Shown: positions 18,596 to 26,967 of the stretch, one piece after another | Layout of the letters: each line of letters begins with the position of its first letter | Numbering within the stretch: the first letter of the stretch is position 1 | Origin: Carboxylicivirga taeanensis | Lineage (GTDB): Bacteria; Bacteroidota; Bacteroidia; Bacteroidales; Marinilabiliaceae | DNA: 64,000 nucleotides | Direction: 5' to 3' | Assembly: GCF_051851475.1 (NCBI RefSeq) | Contig: NZ_JBPUSJ010000004.1 | Coordinates: 186,001 to 250,000, forward strand | The notes under the pieces: model-generated | Database searches by the model: none | What the model was told of the DNA's origin: nothing | Seen by the model: only the letters and a program-made list of their open reading frames with translations | Made by a program: the position numbers and the translations under genes

Positions 18596-21500
18596 ATGAT
18601 TAGATTAGTTTTAGCCGTGTGTGCTTTGTTTGTTGTTGGTGGCGCGAGGGGCCAAAGCAACATATGGGAAAATCAGCGCGTGATTCAGGAGAATAAGATG
18701 GAAGCCCGAGCGACCTCTTACTCTTTCCGAACAGTTAGTGCTGCCCAGAGTATGGATAGAGAACAGGCAGAAATCAAATTATTAAATGGGGACTGGCAAT
18801 TTAATTTTACCCCCGACAGTAAGCAGCGATCAACCGATTTCGTTGCTAACAATTATGACGCCAGCGAGTGGTCACTTATCCCAGTGCCATCTTGTTGGGA
18901 AATGCACGGGTATGGTACACCAATTTATACCAATGAGGTATATCCGTTTACGCCCAATGCTCCTTTAATCGACAGAACCAATCCGGTGGGCTCCTATATT
19001 AAAGAATTCGAACTGCCTGAGAAATGGAATAACGAGCAGGTTATTATCCACTTTGGAGGCGTATCTTCAGCTTTCTATTGTTGGTTAAATGGTGAGTATG
19101 TGGGATATAGCCAGGGCAGTCGCCTGCCTACTGAGTTTGATTTAACCAAGTACCTGAAACCCGGTAAAAACAAACTGGCTGTACAGGTAATTCGTTGGTC
19201 AGATGGTAGCTACCTTGAAGATCAGGACCATTGGCGCATGAGTGGTATTCATCGCGAGGTTTATCTGATGGCTCAGCCAAACATTCATATCAACGACTTT
19301 TTTATTCGTACTAAGCTGAATGCTGACTATACAGGAGCCTTGTTCCAGGTAAGGCCCGAAGTAGTTGCTTTCAAAGGGGAGTATAAAGATTGGAATCTTG
19401 AGGTAAACCTGTATGATCATACCGGGAAAGCGGTATTGGATAGTGCTATGCGCATGTCAGTTAAAAGCATTATCAACGAGTGGTACCCTGCCCGTGATAA
19501 TGTTTACTTTGGCCGAATGGAGGCCAGCATTAAAGAGCCACGTTTGTGGAGTGATGAGCAGCCATATCTGTATAAAGCCGTTTTAACTTTGCTTGATGAG
19601 AATGGTAAAGTGATTGAAGCCCGCAGTAACCATGTAGGATTCAGAGAGTACACGTACAACGATAAAGGGGTATTCCTGGTAAATGGTCAGGCAGTTAAAC
19701 TTAAAGGGGTCAACCGACATGACCATAGTGATAGAGGCGGAAAAACAATGACTCGTGAAGAGATGAAGCGCGACATTGAGCTGTTGAAGCTGTATAACCT
19801 AAATGCTGTGCGTACGGCGCATTACCCGAATGATCCATATATTTATGAGTTGTGCGATCAGTATGGAATTTATGTGATGGATGAGGCAAATATTGAGTCG
19901 CATGGTTATGGAGGTAAGTTGGCCAATGACCCATCGTGGAATCTTTCCTTTATGGATCGAGTAATTCGCATGGTGGAACGCGACAAAAACCACGCCTCTA
20001 TCTTTTCCTGGTCGCTAGGAAACGAGTCTGGTTGTGGTCCTAATCATGCAGCGGCTGCCGGATGGATTCGTGATTTTGATCCGACCCGTCTGGTGCATTA
20101 CGAAGGAGCTCAGGGACAGCCAACGCATCCCGATTATATTCCATTAACTTCGAAGCAGTGGGGTGTTAACTACCACAGCACAATGGCTAACCCAACTGAT
20201 CCGGCTTATGTGGATATGTTAAGCCGTATGTATCCTTCACTGGAGCAATTGGAGGCGTTAGGTTCTAACTCAAAACTAAAGCGTCCGGTAGTGATGTGTG
20301 AGTATGCGCATGCAATGGGTAACTCACTTGGACACTTAAAAGAGTTTTGGGACATTGTTTACCAATATCCTATTATTTCAGGTGGATTTATTTGGGATTG
20401 GATTGATCAGGGCATCCGTGCCGAGGATGAAGATGGTACCGTTTACTGGAAGTACGGTGGCGATTTTGGCGATCAGCCAAACCTGGGTAATTTCTGTCTT
20501 AATGGTATTGTGAACCCGGATCGTTCAGTGAAGCCTCAGTTGCAGGAATGTAAATACGTGTTCCAGCCCGTTCGTATTGAGGCCATCAGTGCCAAAGAAG
20601 GAAAAATTACCATTGAAAGCTTGTATAACTTCATTTCAACCAGCGACTATTATTTCAAATGGTCGGTAGCAGAGCAAGGCAAAGTGCTTCGTTCGGGTGA
20701 GCTGGATGATTTCGTACTTGAGCCTGGACAAAAAGAGGAGGTAACGCTGCCCTTGCATAAAGTAAAATTTAGCGCAGACAAAGAGTATGTGTTGCGTGTG
20801 AGTATGCATCAAAGAAACAAAACGTTGTACTCAGAGGCTGGTTATGAAATCGCTAAACAACAATTTGTAATTGCTCCGCAGGCTGCTGCTGTTTCCACTA
20901 CTGGTGCAGGTACTAAAGGTTTAGTGCTGACGGAGTCGGACGAGCAAATTGTAATCGGTACCAAGGCCTTCGAAATAAAGTGGTCGAAGCTGACTGGTGA
21001 GATGACCAGCTATTCATACAAAGGGCAGGAGCTAATTGAGGTCGGTCCTCAGGCTAACTTCTGGCGTCCGCAAACCGATAACGATTTCCGTGGATGGAAA
21101 TCACATAAGCAATCGGGCATATGGAACGACCTGAAGGATGCCAATGCAAAGGTTACTGTAGCTGTTGATCAGATAGACGCAGCAGGTTACCAGGTGAGTG
21201 TAACGCAGGTTTATAGCGATTCGTTAAACGTAGCAATTAACTACAGCATCGATAATCAGGCTAACGTAGTGGTGCGTTTATCAGTAAATATGAGCGAACA
21301 AATGCCAATGCCATTGCGAATTGGTTCAGAATTGGCAATCAGTAAATCGTTGCAAAACATGAAGTTTTACGGTAAAGGACCATGGGAAAACTATAATGAC
21401 CGTGCTTTTGCAGCCGAACTGGATGTGCACAGTGGTAAAGTGGAAGATTTTGTTCACCACTACGTGACTCCGCAGGAGTGCAGCAACTACACCGAAGTGC

Positions 21501-21778
21501 GCTGGTTAGAGCTGACTAACAATAAAGGGAAAGGATTAAGAATTACCGGTGAGCAGGCATTAAGCACTTCTGTGTGGCCGTGGACAGCTGACAACCTGGA
21601 ACAAGCCAAGCACATTAACGAGTTGGAAGAAGCAGAGCACCTGACGCTTAATGTGGATCTGATTCAGGTGGGTGTGGGTGGTACCAACTCATGGTCTGAA
21701 AAGTCAAAAACCATTGAGCAGTATCGCATTCAACCAGGTAATTATAGTTATACCTATAAGCTATCTGTGATAAAATAA
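18596..21778 (+). CDS. GH2 beta-galactosidase, LacZ-like, exported
   Basis: A 1060-residue enzyme with a short cleavable signal peptide (about 1-20, ending near GARGQS). It has the full five-domain LacZ order: sugar-binding jelly roll (about 45-220), Ig-like domain, TIM barrel (about 335-640), second Ig-like domain, and C-terminal Bgal_small_N domain (about 780-1055). Acid/base Glu477 lies in WSLGNESGCG and nucleophile Glu569 in VMCEYAHAMGN. These make terminal beta-galactose removal the likely activity, acting in the periplasm. It is first in a six-gene plus-strand operon, 48 bp ahead of the sulfatase. Together with GH20 and a sulfatase it could trim N-acetyllactosamine chains. Confidence 0.95.
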   Translation: MIRLVLAVCALFVVGGARGQSNIWENQRVIQENKMEARATSYSFRTVSAAQSMDREQAEIKLLNGDWQFNFTPDSKQRSTDFVANNYDASEWSLIPVPSCWEMHGYGTPIYTNEVYPFTPNAPLIDRTNPVGSYIKEFELPEKWNNEQVIIHFGGVSSAFYCWLNGEYVGYSQGSRLPTEFDLTKYLKPGKNKLAVQVIRWSDGSYLEDQDHWRMSGIHREVYLMAQPNIHINDFFIRTKLNADYTGALFQVRPEVVAFKGEYKDWNLEVNLYDHTGKAVLDSAMRMSVKSIINEWYPARDNVYFGRMEASIKEPRLWSDEQPYLYKAVLTLLDENGKVIEARSNHVGFREYTYNDKGVFLVNGQAVKLKGVNRHDHSDRGGKTMTREEMKRDIELLKLYNLNAVRTAHYPNDPYIYELCDQYGIYVMDEANIESHGYGGKLANDPSWNLSFMDRVIRMVERDKNHASIFSWSLGNESGCGPNHAAAAGWIRDFDPTRLVHYEGAQGQPTHPDYIPLTSKQWGVNYHSTMANPTDPAYVDMLSRMYPSLEQLEALGSNSKLKRPVVMCEYAHAMGNSLGHLKEFWDIVYQYPIISGGFIWDWIDQGIRAEDEDGTVYWKYGGDFGDQPNLGNFCLNGIVNPDRSVKPQLQECKYVFQPVRIEAISAKEGKITIESLYNFISTSDYYFKWSVAEQGKVLRSGELDDFVLEPGQKEEVTLPLHKVKFSADKEYVLRVSMHQRNKTLYSEAGYEIAKQQFVIAPQAAAVSTTGAGTKGLVLTESDEQIVIGTKAFEIKWSKLTGEMTSYSYKGQELIEVGPQANFWRPQTDNDFRGWKSHKQSGIWNDLKDANAKVTVAVDQIDAAGYQVSVTQVYSDSLNVAINYSIDNQANVVVRLSVNMSEQMPMPLRIGSELAISKSLQNMKFYGKGPWENYNDRAFAAELDVHSGKVEDFVHHYVTPQECSNYTEVRWLELTNNKGKGLRITGEQALSTSVWPWTADNLEQAKHINELEEAEHLTLNVDLIQVGVGGTNSWSEKSKTIEQYRIQPGNYSYTYKLSVIK

Positions 21779-21826
21779 TTATTGCCGATCATATAAATTA
21801 ATTGAACTTTAGAAATTAATAAACAA

Positions 21827-23386
21827 ATGAACAAAGGGTATAAGAATATATCTGTAATGATAGGGCTTGTGAGCCTCTTATTTGCAGGTTGTAATTCAGT
21901 CAAAGAAAATGAAAAGGCGCAAAAAAAGCCTAATATTTTGTTTATAATGACTGATGATCACTCCTTGCAAACATTTAGTGCATACGATGATCGTTTCATC
22001 GAAACGCCCAACCTGGATCGCATTGGCGAGGAGGGCGCTATCTTTAGAAATAGTTTTGTAACCAACTCTATTTGTGGTCCCAGCCGCGCCGTAATGCTTA
22101 CGGGTAAACACAGCCATAAGAACGGACACATTAATAACACGCTTACTTTTGACGGAAGTCAGATGACATTCCCAAAAATCTTGCGTAAGAATGGTTACCA
22201 GACCAGTCTGATTGGTAAATGGCACTTGCGGAGCTTGCCTACAGGTTTCGATAACTATGAGGTATTGATTGAGCAGGGTGATTACTACAACTCTGATTTT
22301 ATTGATAATGGCGATACCATTACCTCAGAGGGATATGTGACCAATGTTATTACCGATAAGAGTATTGATTGGCTCGAGAACAGGGATGATGATAAACCCT
22401 TTTGTTTATTGGTGCATCACAAGGCGACACACCGCATCTGGCAACCAGATACAGCGTTGTTCCATTTGTTTAAAAACAAGGAATTTGACGTGCCCGAAAC
22501 CTTTTTCGATGATTACAAAGGACGTCAGGCGGCTGCTGAACAGCGCATGAGCATCGATAAGGACATGGATTTGGTTTACGACCTGAAATTACTTGATAAA
22601 GAAGGTGAAATCCAGACGCAGTACCGCAGTGCCTACGAGAACATGATTGCCAGAATGAACCCTGAACAAAGGGCTGCCTGGGACAAGGAATATGAGCCGG
22701 TAATTGCTGATTTTAAGTCGAAAAACCTAAAAGGCAAAGAGCTGGCATTGTATAAATATCAGCGTTACATGCAAGATTACCTGCGTTGCGTAACATCTGT
22801 AGATAATAATGTTGGCCGCTTGCTCGATTACCTGGAAGAAAAAGGAGAATTGGATAATACACTTATCGTTTACACTTCAGATCAGGGCTTTTATATGGGT
22901 GAGCATGGATGGTTCGATAAGCGCTTTATGTATGAGCAGTCTTTAAGAACGCCACTGGTTATGCGCTATCCAAAAGCAATAAAGCCAAATACACAGTTGC
23001 ACCAGTTAGTGCAAAATATCGACTATGCCCCAACGTTTCTTAATGTGGCAGGTATTGATGTTCCTGCCGAGATGCAGGGCCAATCGTTAGTCAAATTATT
23101 TGAGGAAAAGGAACCGGAATGGCGGGATGCGATCTATTACCATTATTACGAATATCCGAACGAGCACATGGTCAAGCGTCACTATGGTATTCGCACAGGC
23201 CGTTATAAGTTGATCCATTTCTATAATGATATTGATGCGTGGGAATTGTATGACCTGGTTGACGATCCAAACGAAATGGTTAACCTTTACAATCGTGAAT
23301 CGATGAAGCCGCTGGTCGAAAAATTGAAAAAGCAGCTTGAAGAGCTTCAGGAGCAGTATGAGGATACGGACCGAAGCACCTATTAA
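21827..23386 (+). CDS. S1-family sulfatase, probably N-acetylglucosamine-6-O-sulfatase type
   Basis: A formylglycine-dependent sulfatase of 519 residues with a lipoprotein signal (LLFAGC, Cys about residue 22). The catalytic motif CGPSR begins at Cys83, which must be oxidised by a maturase encoded elsewhere. Calcium-site acidic residues appear in IMTDDH and TSDQGFYMGEHGW, and the GKWHL motif is present. The stretch from SFVTNSICGPSRAVMLTGK through DGSQMTFPKILRKNGYQT resembles what I recall of the S1_11 subfamily, whose characterised members desulfate 6-sulfo-GlcNAc. That subfamily call is from memory of the family, not a search. It sits between GH2 and GH29 genes, which is consistent with a sulfated N-acetylhexosamine-containing glycan. 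Confidence 0.9.
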   Translation: MNKGYKNISVMIGLVSLLFAGCNSVKENEKAQKKPNILFIMTDDHSLQTFSAYDDRFIETPNLDRIGEEGAIFRNSFVTNSICGPSRAVMLTGKHSHKNGHINNTLTFDGSQMTFPKILRKNGYQTSLIGKWHLRSLPTGFDNYEVLIEQGDYYNSDFIDNGDTITSEGYVTNVITDKSIDWLENRDDDKPFCLLVHHKATHRIWQPDTALFHLFKNKEFDVPETFFDDYKGRQAAAEQRMSIDKDMDLVYDLKLLDKEGEIQTQYRSAYENMIARMNPEQRAAWDKEYEPVIADFKSKNLKGKELALYKYQRYMQDYLRCVTSVDNNVGRLLDYLEEKGELDNTLIVYTSDQGFYMGEHGWFDKRFMYEQSLRTPLVMRYPKAIKPNTQLHQLVQNIDYAPTFLNVAGIDVPAEMQGQSLVKLFEEKEPEWRDAIYYHYYEYPNEHMVKRHYGIRTGRYKLIHFYNDIDAWELYDLVDDPNEMVNLYNRESMKPLVEKLKKQLEELQEQYEDTDRSTY

Positions 23387-23432
23387 TCTGAAACTACATT
23401 GAAGCATGTGCTTTAAATGATTGAAAAACAAA

Positions 23433-23465
23433 CAGGAACAGTGCATAATAGATGTGCTGTTCCTG
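23433..23465 (+). terminator. Intercistronic hairpin after sulfatase gene
   Basis: Perfect 9-nt arms (23433-23441 and 23457-23465) with a 15-nt loop and no strong U-run. It probably tunes relative expression or stability between the sulfatase and fucosidase messages, because the following genes have no obvious promoter. Confidence 0.45.
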
Positions 23466-23529
23466 ATTTAAAGTTGGAATAACAGAATTGTCCATTTTAA
23501 CGACATTCGTCTTTTAAATACGTTACAGC

Positions 23530-25689
23530 ATGGTAAAATTGAAATATTTCATTGGATTAATCTTATGTGCCGGAGCACTGCTTGGATGCTCGCAAGCCAG
23601 TAAAGAGGATGTTTTCGTAAAAGAAGTAAAATTTGGGGAGAATGTCAGCCTGGAAGAAAAGGTTAAAATGGCAGCTCATGTGGTACCAACACCCCAACAG
23701 CTGGATTGGCAAAAAATGGAAATGACAGCGTTTATTCATTTTACCATAAATACCTTTACAGATATGGAATGGGGACATGGAGACGAATCTCCGCAACTAT
23801 TCAACCCAACAGAATTAGATGCTCGCCAATGGGCCAAAACATTGAGCGATGCCGGTATGAAGATGGTTATTCTTACCGCTAAACACCACGATGGCTTTTG
23901 CCTTTGGCCAACCAAAACAACCCAACACTCAGTCGTTTCAGCACCCTGGAAAAATGGGCAAGGAGACGTAGTAAAGGAATTAAAAGAGGCCTGTGATGAA
24001 TTTGACCTTAAGTTTGGTGTCTATCTGTCACCTTGGGATCGCAACGCAGAGTGCTATGGCGATTCACCGGCTTATAACGATATGTTTAACCAACAACTAA
24101 CCGAGCTGCTTACCTGGTACGGAAATGTAGATGAGGTATGGTTCGACGGCGCTTGTGGTGAAGGGCCCAACGGGAAAAAACAAGAGTACGATTGGGAATC
24201 CTACTACGCCACCATAAAAAAGCATCAACCCGATGCTGTAACAGCCATTATGGGAGAAGATGTACGCTGGGTTGGTACAGAAACGGGCTATGGAAGGGAA
24301 ACTGAATGGAGTGTGACTGCCTATGCGCCCGGTGGTCGTCCAGAAATGGCCGCTATCAACGAAAAACTGGAACTGAAAGCTAAATCGAAGGATTTAGGCA
24401 GCCGTGCCATTATCGAAAAAGCAGACCATCTATTTTGGTATCCGGCCGAAGTGGATGTGTCCATCAGACCGGGATGGTTCTACCACAAGCACGAAGATGA
24501 CAAAGTGAAATCATTAACCAAAATGGTTGATATTTACTTTAATTCGGTGGGTATGAATGCCGTTTTGTTATTAAATATACCTCCTGATACGCGTGGCCTG
24601 ATTCATGAAAATGACGTGGCTTGTTTAAAAGCATTTAAATCTTACCTGGATGCAACATTTGACGAAAACCTGATGGCAGAGGCACATGCTCTGGATGTTA
24701 AAGAGGCAGAAAAAGCCACTGATGATGCTTATGATACCTATTGGAGTATCTCGCAACTGCCAGTTTCAGCAAGCTATAAGCTCCAACAGCCGCAGAAAGT
24801 TAATGTGATAATGCTGCAGGAATACATCGCTAAAGGTCAGCGAGTTGAAAAATTTAAGGTGGAAGCCAAAGTGGCTGGTAACTGGACCGAGATAGCCAAT
24901 GGAACCACGATTGGCTACAAACGCCTGCTTCGCTTTCCCAATATTACCACCGACGAAATTAGGGTAACCATTGAGCAGGCACGCGATGGAGCACTCATTA
25001 ATAACATTGCACTTTACCTGTCGCCCGAAATATTATCAGAGCCAGTTATTAATCGCGACCGCGATGGAATGGTGACTATTCAAACCGAAACACCACACCC
25101 GCTTATTACCTATACTTTAGACGGCACAGAACCTACGGCCAAATCAACGCCCTACACGGCTCCCTTTAGTTTGCCAAAAGGCGGACTAGTGAAAGCCCGT
25201 GCTTTTATTAATGATTTTGCTCAACAAAGTAGTGTGGTTACGCAGCAATTTGATATTTGTACCAAAAAATGGAAGGTGGTTAATGTGAGTGCACAAACCG
25301 AGCAGTTCGGCGCTGATTTCGCCATTGATGGAAATCCGGCTACCATGTGGCATACCCCGTGGGGCGATCAGGTAAAAGCACACCCGCATTTCATTACAAT
25401 TGATTTAGGTGAGCAACTGAATTTAAAAGGGTTTAGCTATACCCCTCGCAGCGACCATAACAAGAGTGGAACCATCTTTAAGTATGCCTTTTATGTAAGT
25501 ACCGATGGAAAAAACTGGACACCGGTTATCGCTAAAGGAGAGTTTAGCAATATTAAAAACAACCCGGTTAAACAGGATGTCCGTTTTAATAGTAGCCATC
25601 CGGCGCGTTTCATTAAGTTACAAAGCACAGCCGGTGCATATAATGAGGCTTGGGTTTCAGTTGGTGAATTGGGCGTGATCACAAAATAA
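23530..25689 (+). CDS. GH29 alpha-L-fucosidase lipoprotein with CHB_HEX_C-like and F5/8 C domains
   Basis: 719 residues with lipobox LLGC (Cys about 20). The GH29 barrel covers about residues 45-380, with nucleophile Asp206 in VWFDGACGEG and the early WGHGDESPQ/FNP and AKHHDGFCLWPT motifs that line the fucose pocket. An all-beta domain, a chitobiase C-terminal-like module (YTLDGTEPTAKSTPY, about 520-580) and a discoidin-like F5/8 C module (about 585-719) follow. The layout suggests a GH29-B type enzyme, active on alpha-1,3/1,4-fucose, but that subdivision is an inference. It is the third gene of the operon, 21 bp ahead of GH27. Confidence 0.94.
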   Translation: MVKLKYFIGLILCAGALLGCSQASKEDVFVKEVKFGENVSLEEKVKMAAHVVPTPQQLDWQKMEMTAFIHFTINTFTDMEWGHGDESPQLFNPTELDARQWAKTLSDAGMKMVILTAKHHDGFCLWPTKTTQHSVVSAPWKNGQGDVVKELKEACDEFDLKFGVYLSPWDRNAECYGDSPAYNDMFNQQLTELLTWYGNVDEVWFDGACGEGPNGKKQEYDWESYYATIKKHQPDAVTAIMGEDVRWVGTETGYGRETEWSVTAYAPGGRPEMAAINEKLELKAKSKDLGSRAIIEKADHLFWYPAEVDVSIRPGWFYHKHEDDKVKSLTKMVDIYFNSVGMNAVLLLNIPPDTRGLIHENDVACLKAFKSYLDATFDENLMAEAHALDVKEAEKATDDAYDTYWSISQLPVSASYKLQQPQKVNVIMLQEYIAKGQRVEKFKVEAKVAGNWTEIANGTTIGYKRLLRFPNITTDEIRVTIEQARDGALINNIALYLSPEILSEPVINRDRDGMVTIQTETPHPLITYTLDGTEPTAKSTPYTAPFSLPKGGLVKARAFINDFAQQSSVVTQQFDICTKKWKVVNVSAQTEQFGADFAIDGNPATMWHTPWGDQVKAHPHFITIDLGEQLNLKGFSYTPRSDHNKSGTIFKYAFYVSTDGKNWTPVIAKGEFSNIKNNPVKQDVRFNSSHPARFIKLQSTAGAYNEAWVSVGELGVITK

Positions 25690-25710
25690 ACATCATAATA
25701 AGTTATTGAA

Positions 25711-26946
25711 ATGAAGCAAATAGCATTTTTAGTAGTGGCTGTTTTTTTAACAACTGCGTGTTGTCAAAACACAAAGAAGGAGCCATCTACCCAAACTACT
25801 CAAAAGCAGCTTACCCCTTTAATGGGCTGGGCCAGCTGGAATCAGTATCGAGTAAATATATCAGAAGACATTATTAAAAAGCAGGCCGATGCCTTGGTGT
25901 CAAGTGGTTTAAAAGAGGCGGGCTATAACTTTATAAACATCGACGATGGCTTTTTTGGAGGTCGTGATGAGCAGGGAAATATTATTCCGCATCCAACCCG
26001 TTTTCCAAATGGAATGAAAGTAATTGCGGATTATATTCACAGTAAAGGGCTAAAGGCAGGAATTTATTCCGATGCGGGCATCAATACGTGTGCATCGTAC
26101 TGGGATAAAGATACCATTGGTGTGGGCATGGGGCTTTATGGCCATGATCGTCAGGATTTGACCTTGATGCTCAAAGACTGGGGCTACGATTTTATTAAAG
26201 TAGACTGGTGTGGTGGCCAGTGGCTGGGCCTGGATGAAGAAACCCGTTATACCGAAATTGCAAATATCATCAAGGAAATTAAACCAGGCACAATCTATAA
26301 CATTTGTCGGTGGGAATTCCCCGGAATATGGGCAACTTCTATTGCTGATTCATGGCGCATATCGGGCGATATTGATAATAAATTCCACTCCATTTTGCAC
26401 ATTATCGATTTGAATGCTGACCTGTGGAAGCATGCCTCTCCCGGTCATTTTAACGACATGGATATGCTACAGGTTGGCCGTGGCATGAGTTATGAGGAAG
26501 ATAAAGCGCATTTTTCAATGTGGTGCATGATGAACTCGCCGCTTATGGCAGGCAATGACCTTAGCACCATGTCGGAACAAACACTTGAAATTCTAACCAA
26601 CAAAGAAGTTATCGCCTTAAATCAGGACCCTTTGTGTTACCAGGCACGTCGCATCATCGACCTGGGTGAATTGGAAGTGTGGGGCAAACCATTGGGATCA
26701 ACCATGAGTGGAGAAGTGGCAGTGGCCTTACTGAACCGCGGCGAAACACCAGCGTCAATGGAATTTGAATTGGAGGCGGTTGGAATCGATGCAACACGAG
26801 GCTATACCTACCGCGATTTGTGGGCTAAACATACCTCAGAAACATTAAACGATAAGAGCCTGTGCTTTGATGTGCCAGCTCATGGAGTAGTTGTTTTGCG
26901 CCTCAAAGGTCAGTCAAAACCCTATAATGTATACCAGTACAAATAA
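25711..26946 (+). CDS. GH27 alpha-galactosidase / alpha-N-acetylgalactosaminidase-like lipoprotein
   Basis: 411 residues with lipobox TTAC (Cys about 18). The GH27 barrel opens with PLMGWASWNQYR and NFINIDDGF. Nucleophile Asp165 is in FIKVDWCGG and the probable acid/base is Asp220 in DSWRISGDI. A short antiparallel beta domain ends the protein. GH27 members remove terminal alpha-galactose or alpha-GalNAc with retention. The residues following the usual nucleophile motif (VDWCGG rather than the common YDNC) leave the specificity open. It lies between the fucosidase and a second GH2 with 21 bp on each side. Alpha-Gal or alpha-GalNAc caps beside fucose would fit blood-group-like ends on animal mucins. 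Confidence 0.93.
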   Translation: MKQIAFLVVAVFLTTACCQNTKKEPSTQTTQKQLTPLMGWASWNQYRVNISEDIIKKQADALVSSGLKEAGYNFINIDDGFFGGRDEQGNIIPHPTRFPNGMKVIADYIHSKGLKAGIYSDAGINTCASYWDKDTIGVGMGLYGHDRQDLTLMLKDWGYDFIKVDWCGGQWLGLDEETRYTEIANIIKEIKPGTIYNICRWEFPGIWATSIADSWRISGDIDNKFHSILHIIDLNADLWKHASPGHFNDMDMLQVGRGMSYEEDKAHFSMWCMMNSPLMAGNDLSTMSEQTLEILTNKEVIALNQDPLCYQARRIIDLGELEVWGKPLGSTMSGEVAVALLNRGETPASMEFELEAVGIDATRGYTYRDLWAKHTSETLNDKSLCFDVPAHGVVVLRLKGQSKPYNVYQYK

Positions 26947-26967
26947 TTAATATAAAGCCAATTAATA